Positions 20,904 to 33,660 of a stretch of 64,000 nucleotides of DNA are shown here, piece after piece. The notes under the pieces are model-generated. The model was not told the origin of the DNA. It did not search any database and saw only the letters and a list, made by a program, of their open reading frames with translations. Location of the stretch: positions 248,001 to 312,000 of the forward strand of contig JAACJM010000055.1 in the NCBI GenBank assembly GCA_013368315.1. Direction: 5' to 3'. Both the position numbers and the translations under genes were made by a program. The DNA is from Tetrapyrgos nigripes. Lineage: Eukaryota > Basidiomycota > Agaricomycetes > Agaricales > Campanellaceae. Numbering within the stretch: the stretch's first letter is position 1; each line of letters begins with the position of its first letter.

Positions 20904-23900
20904 TCATCTAAGTCCTAACATACCACGAAGACGGATGAATTCAGCTCGAGAATGGGTTGATTTCGTAAAGATGTCGGCAACGTTGTCAGCGGAAGGAATG
21001 TACTTCAAAGTTAACTTGTTCGATTGGACGCGTTCACGAAGGAAGTGGTAGTTGGTATCAACGTGTTTGACTCAATAATGGAGTGATGGATCTTCCGATA
21101 GGTTGATCGCAGCGGTATTATCGCATGATATGGTGGTAGGGATTCTTTGATCAAAATGTATACCTTTAAGTACCGCTCGAAGCCATATCGCTTCCTTCGC
21201 TGCCTCGAATCCTGCCATGTATTCAGCTTCACATGACGACGCTGCAACTGTCTTCTGTTTTCTCGCAGCCCATGATATAACACCTGATCCCAAGCTAAAA
21301 CAATAACCCCCGATACTACGTCTCGTATCCAGGCAATTTGCCCAGTCAGAATCCGTGAACCCTTGGAGTAGTGTAGAATCCTTCTTACCCCCTAGGACCA
21401 ATTTTAGCTCCCTTGTACCCTTCAAATACTGGACGAGGCGAATAGCGGCGTTCCAGTGGATGTATGAATAATTTGAAAGGTATTGTGACAGTTGTTGGAC
21501 AGTATATGAAATGTCCGGGCGTGTTCCGACAGCAAGATATATTAGACATCCTACTAGTGATGCGTAAGGTAAGCGTTGAAGATCGGAACATTGGTCTGAG
21601 GTGAGCTTGTTTACATCAGGTTTCCGCAACTTGAGGCCTGGATCCATAGGAGTTTCAGGGATGGAGGTGCTTGTAGTGTACTGACCAAATTGTTGTATGA
21701 TACGGTCAATGAGAGCTGTTTGGGATAAGGAAAATGTGTTGTTGGTTCGGTCTCGAGAAACAGCAATACCTATGCAGTATTTTGGTTCACCAAGTTCGGA
21801 GATAACCCACTTCGTCTTGATTTGGGCTTTGAAACGTTCAGCTTCTGCTTTCGAATCAGAGATAATTAAAAAATCATCAACATGAACGGCTGTAATGATA
21901 GTCCCCTGAGATGTTTTCCGAATATAGATGCATGGTTCGCATCCGAGCGCTGTAAAACCCCATTCAAGCATTGCTGCATGAAGTGTTTTATTCCATATTC
22001 GTCCACTCTGTTTCATGCCGTACAAGCTCTTCTTCAGCCTCCAAACATGGTTCTCCTGTCTGGGTTCCTGGAAACCCGGTGGAATTTCCATATATTGAAC
22101 CTCATTCTTAGGCAGTATTCCATGTAGGAAAGCCGTTTTTACGTCAATCTGTTCTGCATCCCATCCTAAAGATCCAGCAATGTCCAATAGAACCCTCCAG
22201 GATTCCATGCGCGCAGTCGGTGAGGAAGTCTTTGTGAAATCACGTCCAAAGATCTGTTCATAACCTTTGAATACTAGACGCACTTTCCAACGTACGGGTT
22301 TCCCTGTCTCATCTCGCTTGATAGTAAACACCATGCGACCCTTATAAACTTTTGTTCCATTAGAGACATCGGTACGGGGTATCGCATCATAAACTTCATG
22401 GTGTTTTAGTGAATCTGACTCCTCCTGCCGAGCATGTTCCCATTTGACGGAATCTCCTGATGCTTGTGCCTCTTTCCATGTACGTGGTTCGTCCTCCGTC
22501 TGAAGATTTTGAACCTCATCACAGATAGCTCCATAAATCTCATGTACGAGGTGAGTTTCATCTGCTCTGACTTCGTTTTTCACCGCTTCCATAATCAATG
22601 CTTGTATTTCGTTTAGTGCCAGTGCGTCCATTTCTTCTTGATCAACGGGAGGGACTTCATTTTGCATAGCAGCAATTGTCCTCTTCCGTTCTTCCTTTGC
22701 AGCCTCGGTACGCTGAGCACTTTCCTGAACGGAATCTCTCGCCTTTTGATACAGAGTACGACTATCATAGTCTGGATTACTCTTCTCAGTTAAGCGTGAA
22801 GATTTTCTGGGTTCAGGTGGCTGTTGATTTACCGGTACGACTGGTGGATCATTGATAGGGAGTTGATCAGGAAGTTGATCGGGGACGGGAACTTGATCCG
22901 GTGGTATAGAAACGATGTCATCTTCTTCGATAATAGGAGCAGGAATGGGATTGTGAGGTTCTGGGACGATAGGGGTAACAGATGGTGAGCCAGATGGATG
23001 TGTTTGATGGCTCTCAATGAATTGGACATGATAAGAGGAAAGTATCTTGCCACTCTTTCGATGATAGCAGCGATATGCCTTTGAATTGCGTTCATACCCA
23101 ACGAGTACGCATTCAATAGATCTTGGGAAGATTTTGGGGTTATTGGTTTGAATGAGTACGAAAGCTTGGCACCCAATCTCACGTAAGTGAGATAGGTTGG
23201 GCTTCTTTCCGTACCGCGTCTCGGCTGGTGTTTTCCCATCAAGTGATTTGGTAGTGGTTAGGGAATGCAAATGTGACGCAGTGAGATACATTTCATCCCA
23301 GAGATAATTGGGTAATTCAGCAGCGATCATCATTGTTCGAGCTTTATTCATCAGGGTACGATGAAGTCGTTCGACACGTCCATTCATCGCAGAGGTATAA
23401 GGTGCCGTGAACCGTAAAGTGATCCCTTTTGATTGGCACCATTTCTCCATCTCCTCTGACTTCAATTCACCATTGTCGATCTGAATAATACCAACCTTCA
23501 GGTCGGTCTCCCTCTCCCTCGCTTCGACCCAGGCCTTGAGAGGTTCAAACGCTTTGTCTTTTCCAGATATAGGGACCGACCACGGATAGCTCGAGAAATC
23601 ATCAATGATATCCATAATATAATAATTTCCGGTACGAGAGCGTACAGCCTGTGGGCCAGTTAAGTCTACGAACACTTTCTCTAGTTTACGGGTAGCTCTA
23701 TGATCTTCCTCATGCTCCTTTGGTAATGAATTCGAGACCTGTTTGTCAAGTGTACAGGGACGACATTTAGAATGCGTGTTGAGTTGGGATAGATCAATAG
23801 GCATACCTTCAACTGAGTTCTTCTTAGCCATATCAACAATAATTTGTTGATAAGGATGGCCAAGGCGTCCATGCCACGTACTCGGTGGTGGATCCCGAGA

Positions 23901-25646
23901 AAGGTATGCGTGTTCAGCCTCAGCGTGGAGAGTAAGATCATACAGGCGATTTGAGCGTAGATTCCCATGGGCAAGAACGACATTGCTGTTCTTCGGGGTA
24001 ATCCATGCGCCATCATCGTCGAAGTGAGTAGTGATTTTCGAATGGATGGATAGGGAGCCAATGGAGATAAGTCTGACGGTGGCTTCCGGGACATAGAGAC
24101 AGTCGTGCAATGTTATGTGAGCGGATTTTCCGACCCTGAGCTTGATGTCGCCGATACCATATGCGGCGATGGAGGAACCACCTACACCTTTTACGGATCG
24201 AGGAGGGATAGGACGAAGGTTTAAGAAATCGGTACGATCGGGGGATATGTGTGTGGTGGCACCACTGTCCAGAATATATGGAAATTCGATGAGGGAGATT
24301 TGAGTACGAGCTTTTTGATTCAGGGGTTCACAGGTAATCCCCACAAAATCTATGTTCCTCCTCCTCTCGTTCCAATCAACCGATGCTTTCACATCCTCTA
24401 ATGCCAACCATCCCTCATATTCAACACGCTCTGGTTCCGTAATCGTGGAAAGATCAATCGAGTTGACAGCATCGGATGTCAGACCCGCAAACTCAGAGTT
24501 AGAACCGGGTGGGATAGGGAGAACAGTATTAGTTTCGAGGTTGACAATATAGGCACTCCCGTTACTCTCGATAACTTTATAACCGCTTTTCTTCGCCTCT
24601 CCCAACTTATTTCCCGCTTTCTTCTCACGATCCTTCAACTTTGCCGCCTTTGACTCCTCCAACGTCTTTCCCGCCATACCTCCTCCTGGGGAGATACACC
24701 ACTCCTTCAGATGACCTAGTTGTCGTGGACATTGGGGATTAGTGCATTTAGTTTTGATATGAGGATTGGATTTTTGGGAAGTTTGGGAGGACAGTGCGAT
24801 ATCAGTGGACTTGGCATCAGAGTCAACGAGACCCTGAGCTATATTCAGCGCCCGTTTGATGTCCCAAGAGTCATATTTCTTGGCGTTAGGGTTCGCTTTG
24901 GTATCGGGGTTCGTTCCGTCGGATTGAGCAAGAGATTGTGCGACGTTCTCGCGGGTGGCGTGAAGTTCGGGGACATTAGTCATAGAATTGATCATGGTAA
25001 TACAAAGGAATAGTTCCGGGGTGAGCGCGCCCATATCCCAGATTCGTTTGTTGAGCGCCGTAAGCTTCGAAGATGTGGTAGCGTACTTCTCCGTCGAGGA
25101 ATAACGAATACCAAGAGCCTCTTGAATGAGTTGGACCTGTTTGACAGGTCCTTCCTGAGCGTGACGTTTCAGCAGGAGTTTCCAAGCCTCTTCAGCAGTC
25201 GTTACATCCTCGAGCACTTCTTGTTCTGCTTCATCCATCACCAATCCCATAAAACCTAGAATGCTACCATTGTTCGCGACCCAGTTGTTGTAGGCACGAG
25301 GTTCAGTTTCCTTATCAGGCCGGACGATCCGACCGTCAAGGTACCCGTCTGCACCTTGGTTCATGCATAGGGTTTGGACGAACTGGCGTTTCCATGAGGA
25401 AAAATGGTTCTGGTCTTTCGAGAGGACGTCGTGTTTGAATAGAGAAGTGCTGAGAGTAATGATGGAGACAGACAGACGGGTAGTGTCGGACGATGGGGTA
25501 GACATGATTTGTGAAAGAATTGATGGGGTCAAAGGAATCGACGATGGAATACTAGATGACGGGGTAGACGACAAAGTAGACAGAGGAGGATCCGTTTGGG
25601 TGGACGAGTCACAGACTTCAGTAGAATCGACCTCGGAACCTGGCAT
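20904..25646 (-). CDS. Copia Gag-Pol polyprotein with an in-frame stop near the end
   Basis: One frame from ATG 25646 to TGA 21072-21074 encodes 1524 residues in copia order. UBN2-like Gag is at about 70-260 (NHFSSWKRQFVQ ... TAEEAWKLLLKRH), followed by a CX4CX5HX4C knuckle near 300. Aspartic protease (LDSGATTHISP) lies near 460. Integrase runs from about 590, with the HHCC region, then the acidic residues of VDLTGPQ, IQIDNGE and NGRVERLHRT. Reverse transcriptase is at about 1100-1350 (DVKTAFLHG, AVHVDDFLI), then RNase H (TDSDWANCLDTRRS, CEAEYMAG). The TGA falls late in RNase H. The same frame continues to another stop at 20904, covering the region (PSADNVADIFTK) that normally holds a final catalytic Asp. 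This copy is otherwise intact and probably lacks full RNase H activity. Confidence 0.93.
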
Positions 25647-25756
25647 ACGCGTATAAACGCGGAACAAAGACGACGGACAAAGACAAGGTGAAAGAAATTA
25701 TGGTGGCACTCGATCGGTGGCTCGAATTCTAACGTCGTCGTAAATTCACGCGACGT

Positions 25757-25770
25757 TACAGCCCATAACC
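25757..25770 (-). other. Primer binding site (half-tRNA iMet type)
   Basis: Immediately inside the 5' LTR the coding strand reads GGTTATGGGCTGTA. Drosophila copia has GGTTATGGGCCCAG in the same place and is primed by an initiator-Met tRNA cut in the anticodon loop. The match suggests the same unusual priming. Confidence 0.7.
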
Positions 25771-26101
25771 TGTTAGAATTCGAACTAGATAGAAGAAAGA
25801 GAAATATGAATCTCTGTCTGTAATAGCGAAGACAGAGTAAAGAGTAAGTACCTAGATAGAAGAAAGAGAAATATGAATCTAGGTATGTGAGTAAATGTCC
25901 AAGTCTGATGGTAAAGTAAGTGGCTCACCTCTGTCTGTAATAGCGAAGACAGAGGTGTCCTAAGGGTATCTACAGGTATATATACTAGTGTACACGTGTT
26001 CCATGAAAAGGAGAAAGAGACAAAGAGATAAGTAGCCGTAACTAACTGTAGCACGTCTACGCGTTGGCCCCTATCCACGGTGGCTTGATTATACTTCAAC
26101 A
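25771..26101 (-). repeat. 5' LTR of the copia element
   Basis: 331 bp, upstream LTR in the direction of transcription, followed inward by the primer binding site. It begins TGTTAGAATTCG and ends TTCAACA on the plus strand, with the GGCAA duplication directly outside. Confidence 0.95.
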
Positions 26102-26106
26102 GGCAA

Positions 26107-26575
26107 GAAGCTTGTTTCTGCATTATAATAGATGGTCAGGTATACAAATGAGACTGATATATCAGTAGGCAATGTACTGGTGTGCTTCATCTTCTGGGAC
26201 ATTGCCCAACTTGCCTTTCTCAATGTACCCATCCCACTCTGCACCTGTGCAGAAGATGGCCATATATAGTGTCCAAGGGCTATTACTCACTGCCAGCCAG
26301 CGAGCAACGTCCTTGAACACGCCGAGAGAGAGTTTTGGGAGTTTCCTGAGAGTAGATAACAAGCAGGTGAGCTGGAGCTATCACAGGAGTCAAAGAAAGA
26401 GGACCTACTTGCTTTTACGTGTCTTTTTATGTGTTTCCATGTCCGTGTCCATGGTTGAAGGAGCTTTGCGCTTTTCACGTGTTTGGTGGGTAGTTGATAG
26501 CAGAGTAGTTTGACAAGGAGACAGAGGAGCCAACTCGTGTCTAGCCCTTGGTGCTTTACGTTGAGGAGGAGCCAT
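26107..26575 (-). pseudogene. Accessory gene of the Plavaka-like element, 5' part
   Basis: Starts at ATG 26575 (MAPPQRKAPRARHE), a basic N-terminus with a possible nuclear signal (THKKTRKSK). A GT-AG intron leads to an exon with KLPKLSLGVFKDVARWLAV and GTGAEWDGYIEKGKL-like residues. A second intron (donor GTACAT, acceptor TGCAG) leads into the exon that the copia element interrupts after codons for NKLLA. The reading phase resumes exactly across the 5-bp duplication at 20521, so the gene was intact until the copia insertion. Function is unknown; the association with the transposase suggests a role in transposition. Confidence 0.65.
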
Positions 26576-27088
26576 GGGTAGAGTGGTAGGGTGCAAAGGA
26601 AGGAATGACACGTGTGTCAGGCTTTAAGAAAAGCTGATGCCAAATAAAGCCCAACCAATCTAATGCAACTTTGACATTTACAGTAAACCTCAAGTGCATA
26701 CAGCTTGAAAACCTTTTCTGGGCTGGCCTGTATGTGAGTATTCTGATAGCTAAGGCTCTCTGGTAACAACTGACATGCCTTTTAGATGCAGATAGCTTAG
26801 ATTTTAATATTTACTCTCCTAACTGGCCTCTTTTCTGCATTCATGTCATTGTTCATATGTCCTGGCTCCAGTGAAGATTTTGGGACCAGTACCTGTTTAT
26901 CCAAGCACTGAGGGAAAGGAAAATGCACTGTCAAATTCTCTGTCAAGCCTAAGTCAGAGAGGCATATCTGAAGCAAAGTACCACACACTGAAGGAACTGA
27001 TGTTACTCAAGAAACTATTGAGGTAAAAAAAGTTCCACTTACCATAAACATTCTCTTTTAATTCCTTTTTAATGCATGTTATTAACAG

Positions 27089-28952
27089 GTGGATAATCTT
27101 GAAGTTGCAGAAGCTTCAGCCTCTGCACTAGACACTGCTGTCAATGAATCCATGGACATAGAGCCAGCAGTTGCTGAGGCTCTGCCACCTCTCACTATCT
27201 TTAGGCCTTCCAGAGGAGGTTGCATTTGCTTTATTCCAGCCAAGTTTACCAACCAACTGCCCACTCTTGCCAAGATTTTGCCCATTCTCTTTCAAGTGCC
27301 AGAAAAGCCCTGTTCACCTACACCACCACCTGCATCTCTAAATCCAGCTCAGTCACCTCCAGTTCCAGCCTCTGCACATCCCACTCCAGTACCAGCTCCA
27401 GAACCCGAAGCCCCTGCTGCTAGTGAACGAACCTTTCCCAACACAATTGTTTATGTTGATTCAGAACCAGACAAATTTGGGATTATTCAGTCATATCCTC
27501 AGGGTACTCGTACCATTCCCGATGAGGAAACTCCTCTCATTGACATCTGCGAGGGCCCTAGATTCCCTTCTAGTCCACCATCCAATCCTCTATCCATATT
27601 TGGGACTGTTGCACAGAAAATCTCCGAGAATATAATTGCACTGTTCCTCAACATGTCCACATTCCTTCTGATGCAGTGGTATTATAATGGAAAGGAGGGG
27701 AAGTGAGTTGAGGATATGGATGACCTGGTGAAAAATGTCCTTGGTCACCACAAGTTCAGACTGGAGGATGTGAGGTGTTGAAGCAGATGGATGATTACTT
27801 GGGTCCAGCATACACATTGCAAGCAGCTGATGGATGGCATGAAGCAGCTGTCACACTCCCTCTCCCATGTGCTGGCGTCAACCAATCAGAAGCAGCTGCA
27901 CCAATGTTTGAAGTAAAAGGGATACATTACTGGAAACCCCTCAAAATCATTAAAGCAGTTGTCCAGTCTGGCCAATCTAAAACCTTTCACTATACTCCCT
28001 TCAAACTCTTCCAAGAAGCCGCTGCAGATCACGCTGCTGACATCGACATCAATGCTAACACCAATCCCAAACCTGACCTTGAGGTTGGCATTATTGGTAT
28101 GATGGCTTATTTGGATGAGACCCAAGTAGCCACCTTTGGTGAAGAGTCTATGTGGTCCATCTATCAATTCTTTTTAAATCAAAGCAAGTATGAGGGTGGC
28201 AAGCCAACATCTTTTGCTGCCCATCATATGGCTTATATTCCCAAGGCAAGTACAAAGTTGTTTCTATTGTACTCACACTGAATGCATTTCTTACAGTTAC
28301 CAGTGGAACTTCAAGATGAGTATAGGAAGCATTTTGGGAAAGCAGCCAGTCCAGATGTTCTGACCCACCTCAAACAGGATCTCATGCAAGCTATCTGGGC
28401 TCATATTCTGGACAATGATTTCATGCATGTATATGAAGACAGTATTGTCCTCACCTGTGGTGATGGTGTTCGACGCTGACTTTTTCTGCAGTTCTTTATC
28501 TATTCAGCAGACTACCCAGAAAAGTAGGTCTACTACTAGTATAAAATAATCCCAGGCGATAACTGATTACTCTTTTAGGACCCTGCTGGCCTCAATTTGT
28601 ACACTCAGAAATCACCCATGCCCACACTGCTTTGTTCTCAAGGACAAAATCCACTTCCTCAGTACTGCTACTGACTGGAGGACAAGAACAAGCAAACCAC
28701 GAGTAGATTCTCAGCACCGCCATAACACCATTGCTCACATGCGCAAATGGATTTTCAATTTTGGCCATGGGGTCTGTAGTGCAGCCATTGAGGTCTTTCT
28801 GTTCCTGTATTCATGGATACTAACTCCGGTATGTGAATACCTATTCTATAACAACTTCTGAGCTCATCACAATCTCTGGTCTTTAGAATACTTTCTCTGA
28901 TCGCTTTTTCAAGTTTGGGCAAAACTTTTATGACTTTTTTCACTCCCGACGT
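27089..28952 (+). pseudogene. Plavaka-type transposase, 5' half (broken)
   Basis: The plus strand encodes the hallmark blocks of Plavaka-family transposases. They are a Pro-rich N-terminal region, FEVKGIHYWKPLKIIKAV with FHYTPFKLF, SFAAHHMAYIPK, LPVELQDEYRKHFGKAAS, DNDFMHVYEDSIVLTC and a CPHC motif after SADYPEK. In-frame stops (near 27704, 27776 and 28477) and an extra T near 28940 break the frame. A further exon upstream (about 26880-27003) may belong to it. The gene is then interrupted by the 1.7-kb insertion at 28953. Confidence 0.85.
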
Positions 28953-30645
28953 TGATACGCTGTACAAAATTGCAGTATACATACTTGGATTTTGGTTCAT
29001 AATATCAGGTTTGACGTTCTTTTAAGGGAATAAGAGGACTAGGGTGAGCCCTGAACTGCTAGTTAATACCTAGTGGGACTAAGAAAACAACGGTACAATA
29101 ATATTAAGTGCTTATGAATGGAGAAACAACTCATTCTAAGTACTATGATAGATATGTACGAGTTGGGAGTTATAATAGCAGACCCACCAAATGATAAAGA
29201 TAGTCTATAAAGGCTTTTGAATCCTATTATAACGACTAGAACTGCTAGCGTGATCCAAAGGGACAGTGAAATGTGAGGTAGCCCCTATTCGCACGCATAG
29301 GAACATGTAAGCAGCACAATCCTCGGCCGAAAGGTCAATCGGAGAAGACAGCGCTAAGATCAGACATGCAGACAATCACACTAGGTCTAGATCTATGTAT
29401 TGGTAAATCCCGTAGTACTAAGACAGCTTTGAGGGAATCTTAAGTATCTGTAAAAGGTACATGTGGACAAAAGTAGGACAAAGTATATATGTACGGGATC
29501 CCAGAGAGTTCAGCTATCCATTGGTACAGAGGGGATAGTGAACGGATGTCTCTACACAAAGATATGAGGGACAGAAGCACTAAGTCGCAGTACATCCGAA
29601 CGATTGGAATACAACCCAAACGGGTAACATTATTTCTGGATAAGGATAAATCCGTCAGTAATCATCTAGCTAGGTGTTGAAAGCACTGAAGGAGGAATAA
29701 GTATGCAAATGGGACTGCAGAAGAGCTGGACTCATATGTAGGACTCAGTAGTAGACTGCTGGCAATACATAGAACACGAATAAAGCAAAATCAGAGAAAA
29801 GGGAAAGGAAAACTGAATGGAATAAAGAAACTACGAGAAAACCCTACGCCCCTAGTGTAAGGACGTGTATAAAGGACCTAGCGGTCATAAGTGGAGTGTT
29901 CTGAGTCATAGATGTGATGCTTGCTAACCAGGACGGTACATGAAAACACCAGACGGTTTACAAAGGGAACTGAAGAAAGTTCCTACGAATATTTAGATAA
30001 TATTGAACAGTTTCTGTATACCCTAATAAGCAAGTCTTTACTTACGAAGAAATAGGTAGAACTCGCTAGTGGATTTTTCGATTTGTTTTATATTTTCTCT
30101 ACGTACCTTTTAGTGGACCTTGAAAAGAAATAGGTAACTGTATAGTTGTAGCTGCGAGTAGTATAGAAGGACCAGATATTATGAGTAGCTACCCAAGCCA
30201 CGTACTGTAGAGTATTGGATCTCACTAGCAATAGTAGAGGATGTGAAACACAGACTAAAGCTTCTAAACAAACTTAACTGCACTCTCTACGAGTATAAAC
30301 ATTGTGTTGGAGATAATAGAGTTTTTAAATTGAACATTTTTGTGGTTTTAACTGTGATCTTTGTGTTGACCTTCTGGTCTATTAAGTGTTGATTTTAAGG
30401 CAACTGTGGCCTACAAGTGTTTGATTTTGGGACTCGTTGATCCCCTTGGTGTTAAACTTGTGTTTTATTGTGTTGCGCGCTAAGTGCTAACTTCATTGAA
30501 AAACCCCAATCAAAAGTACTTATAGTACAAGTAAACTGGGAGTTTGAGTACTCTGACTACTCGGAACACTGGTCTCATTTACATTTGTATATGGTTTTGT
30601 GTTTGGGTGCAGTTCCTAGCGCTTAATTACAAAAACCACCTATTA
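28953..30645. mobile_element. 1.69-kb non-coding insertion with 4-bp duplication, solo-LTR candidate
   Basis: The transposase reading resumes across this segment: codons for FTPDV on the left and LHEFELGVW on the right become contiguous if it is removed. ACGT is repeated at both borders (28949-28952 and 30646-30649). The segment starts with TG, is AT-rich, has no inverted ends and no significant open frame. A solo LTR of a Ty3/gypsy-type element would fit the 4-bp duplication and the lack of genes. Its end reads TATTA, not the canonical CA, so this identity is tentative. Confidence 0.6.
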
Positions 30646-30649
30646 ACGT

Positions 30650-32848
30650 CCTACACGAGTTTGAACTGGGTGTGTGGAAGGGAGTGTTGGTGCACCTCAT
30701 TCGCATTCTCTTTGCATTAAACAGTAGTGCTGTTGAGGAGCTTAATGCCTGGTACATGCAGATTTATAATTTTATATTTAGTTAATTTGTTCTCATCTTT
30801 TCCAGCTATCGCAACATTCCAACATTTGGCTGGGATACTATTCGCAAAATTCACTGAGACACATCTGCCATGAAGCAACTAGCTGTGTGTGACTTTGAGG
30901 ATCTGCTACAGGTACATTCTTCTGTTCTAGTGCTTTACTCAATACTCATGAAATTAGACATCCTTGCCAGTATTTGAAAACCTCATTCCTGTGTATGACT
31001 CCGAAGTCCAAACTCTTCTTTTTGAACTCAATGCTTTCCACTTCCTTGCCAAGTTATGACTGCATTCAGACATCACATTGGATATCCTCAACAACAAGAC
31101 CACTGAGCTTGGCAATTCCCTTTGCAACTTCGAGAAAGATGTCTGTCCAGCTTTTGAAACCAAGGAACTTGCCAAAGAGACTACTGCTAGAGGACGGCAG
31201 AAAGCCAGGGAGAGACAGAAACAGGCTACAAAAGGAAAAACAAAGGGAAAACAAAGGGCAAACAGAAAGCGATTGACTCAGGTTCAGATTCCTCAGACTC
31301 GGAAAGTGAACCTGCCAAAACCCAAGCCAAGGTCAAGAAATTTAACCTCAACACATACAAAACCCATGCGTTGGGCCATTATGTTCATTTTATATGTCTA
31401 AAAGGGATGACAGACAACTACAACACACAAATGGTGTGTTATACAATTTGTTTGTCTCTATTCCAGACACCTCTAACGTCTTTTGCTCATTAGGGAGAGG
31501 TAGAGCATAAACATGTCAAGCGTTTCTACACTTGTACCAACAAGACCTTCCGTTATGTCTGACAGGTCACTTCCCACCAGTGCTGACAGCACACCATCAA
31601 GACTATCCAAGAATGTCTTAAATCCCGAGATGCGCAGAAGACACCAACTACTGCCAAGAAGTCGTCGCCTGTCATTTCCTTCCAGCACTCTGATGAGATG
31701 CCTCTGACCCCACCAAATAACCAATGCACCATGTCCAAGGACACCTCACAATGGACCACTCCATTTATACTCATGGATGACAATGCAGAAGATCCAGCTG
31801 TTCAGGTATGTTGTCAGAACTCCCATACATCATGATGCTAATGTCTTTCAGTCATTTTATGTCAAGCTCAAGGAACACCTGTACTCATGGAAAACTGGCA
31901 AGAAGGATAACATTTTGGACAAGGAGCGCAGCCAAATCAGAGTTGTTCTTGACTGGATCTACTCCCACAAAGTACTCTGCATCAACTACACCAGCTATGA
32001 CATGCGCTGGTGCCAAGACTCTATCAACCCTCAGACCCAATCCGACATCATGGTCCTCAGTGACGGCTCTGACAGCGAGCAGTACTGGTATGCTTACATC
32101 ATAGGCATTTATCATGCCAATGTCAGGTTTGCCAACAGGCTAGCAGAACTGATGGAATTCCTTTGGTGCGATGGTTTGGCCTGGACAATGGTCACATGTC
32201 AGGTTGGAACAAGAAACGACTGCCTCGACTTGGCTTTATAGATGGCCATGAAGACTGTTCATTTGGCTTCTTGGATCCAGAGCAGGTTGTCAGGGCAGTA
32301 CATCTCATACCAGCATTTGTGTTGGGAAAAATGAAGACGATAATGGGACTGTCAATAGTGAGAAGGCCTCCTGACAATGATGAGGATTGGTGGAGGTACT
32401 ATGTCAAAATGTGAGTGTCTGTCTTTCCTAAATAAGATCACCACTCACCACTACCATTTGCAGATTTGTAGACCGTGACATGGTAGTTCGTTTCATCCCT
32501 AATCTTCAACTCAGCTGCCATAGAAGAGTCAAGAAACAGTCATCTCTCCCTCCAGCTATCACTCCAGTGGATGAAACCATGGAAGCAGAGGAACCTGTTG
32601 ATCAGCACCCTCTACCACCTGAAAGACCCCTGGAAAACCAGGGCCATGATGTGTATCTTGACCCCAATACCAAAGACAAGTGGGTGGACTATGGATATGA
32701 TGGTGGTATTGATCAGGAAGATGAGGAAGATGACAGAATACAGAGAGAAGCTGATGATGAAGACATTGACATTGGGCCAGAAGATGGTGAGGAGCTGCTT
32801 AATTATGATGTTGAGACGTTGGACCAAGAGGGATATGGGCAGTGGTAG
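30650..32848 (+). pseudogene. Plavaka-type transposase, 3' half (broken)
   Basis: Continues with HEFELGVWKGVLVHLIRI, YRNIPTFGWDTIRK, SDITLDILNNKTTELG and a Lys/Arg-rich stretch. The classic Plavaka C-terminal region follows: VLDWIYSHKVLCINYTSYD, RWFGLDNGHMSGWNKKRL, FGFLDPEQVVRAVHLIPAF and FVDRDMVVRF. The acidic tail (DEEDDRIQREADDEDIDIG) ends GYGQW at 32848. Several stops occur at about 30859, 31060 and 31555, and in the 31.4-31.8 kb part. Introns are visible near 30910-30955, 31805-31850 and 32412-32462. Confidence 0.85.
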
Positions 32849-33419
32849 TCATACTTGCTTTTTACCTTAAAGGTGCTGATCAAAGATAAACCATGTATAT
32901 TGCAGCTGGATAGATACAAGTGTGTAGTAATTATGTACCAATCACAGCCACCTAGTTGTGCTGGTCAGTGGCTCATCAATTGTGCATAATGGTCAACAAC
33001 AAACCTAAAGGCTAGTCCACTGCTGTTCCCGTAGTACCCTTCAGACTTGAGTTTCGAGAAGAGTTGCATAATGTATATGTACTGTGGACTGGAATGCTCA
33101 TGCAGAGATCCATGCATCCCTTAGCAACAAAGAGCAATCTGGTTGGGCCTGGTAGAGTTGATGTGATAGAGAGAAACAGTTTCGAATTGCCATCCGAATT
33201 GCGCGTTTAATTAGACTCTGATTAGTGGCTGCAACTCAACCCTGGTTAAACTTTGCCACGAGGCCTGAGGTGACAGAATTTGCCTGGACCGGGATTTCAG
33301 GCCATTTATATGTGCCAAGTTTGTGTTGGGTTTGCTTTTCATCGTTGATTTTATTATAGCTAAAATATCTGCATTGGCCTGGCCTTCGCTGGCCATGCTC
33401 AATCTGCCAGTAAGACCAT
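32849..33419. other. Inner right arm of the giant transposon, no gene
   Basis: No supported coding region, only short open frames without motifs. It is followed by the subterminal repeat array. Confidence 0.45.
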
Positions 33420-33660
33420 GCACATGCACTGCAGCCTGTATTACCAATACATCCTGTGGAGCATGTACATACTCGACATCCTGATTTACCTGTAACAGGA
33501 CCCAAACATCCTGGATAGTATCTGTGTCAGGGTTCTTACATCCTGGAAGGGTCCTGTACATTACACAACATCCTGTAATACCCTGTGCAGACTGTAATCA
33601 GCATGTATTGACCTGAAGTACATAGTCTACATTCTGTATACTACGTGTACATGCTCTACC
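33420..33660. repeat. Right subterminal repeats (TACATCCTGT-rich)
   Basis: Multiple copies of ACATCCTG, TACATCCTGGA, ACATCCTGTAAT and GCATGTAC occur, the reverse complement of the motifs in the left arm. They lie 60-300 bp from the right end. Confidence 0.75.

Larger units (their letters stand above)
20522..26101 (-). mobile_element. Complete copia-type LTR retrotransposon, 5.58 kb
   Basis: Two 331-bp LTRs (TGTTAG...TTCAACA) bound the element. An exact 5-bp target duplication GGCAA flanks it (20517-20521 and 26102-26106). Coding is on the minus strand. It is inserted into an exon of the accessory gene of the giant transposon, so it is younger than that transposon. The two LTRs differ at six positions by my count, indicating a fairly recent insertion. 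Confidence 0.97.
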
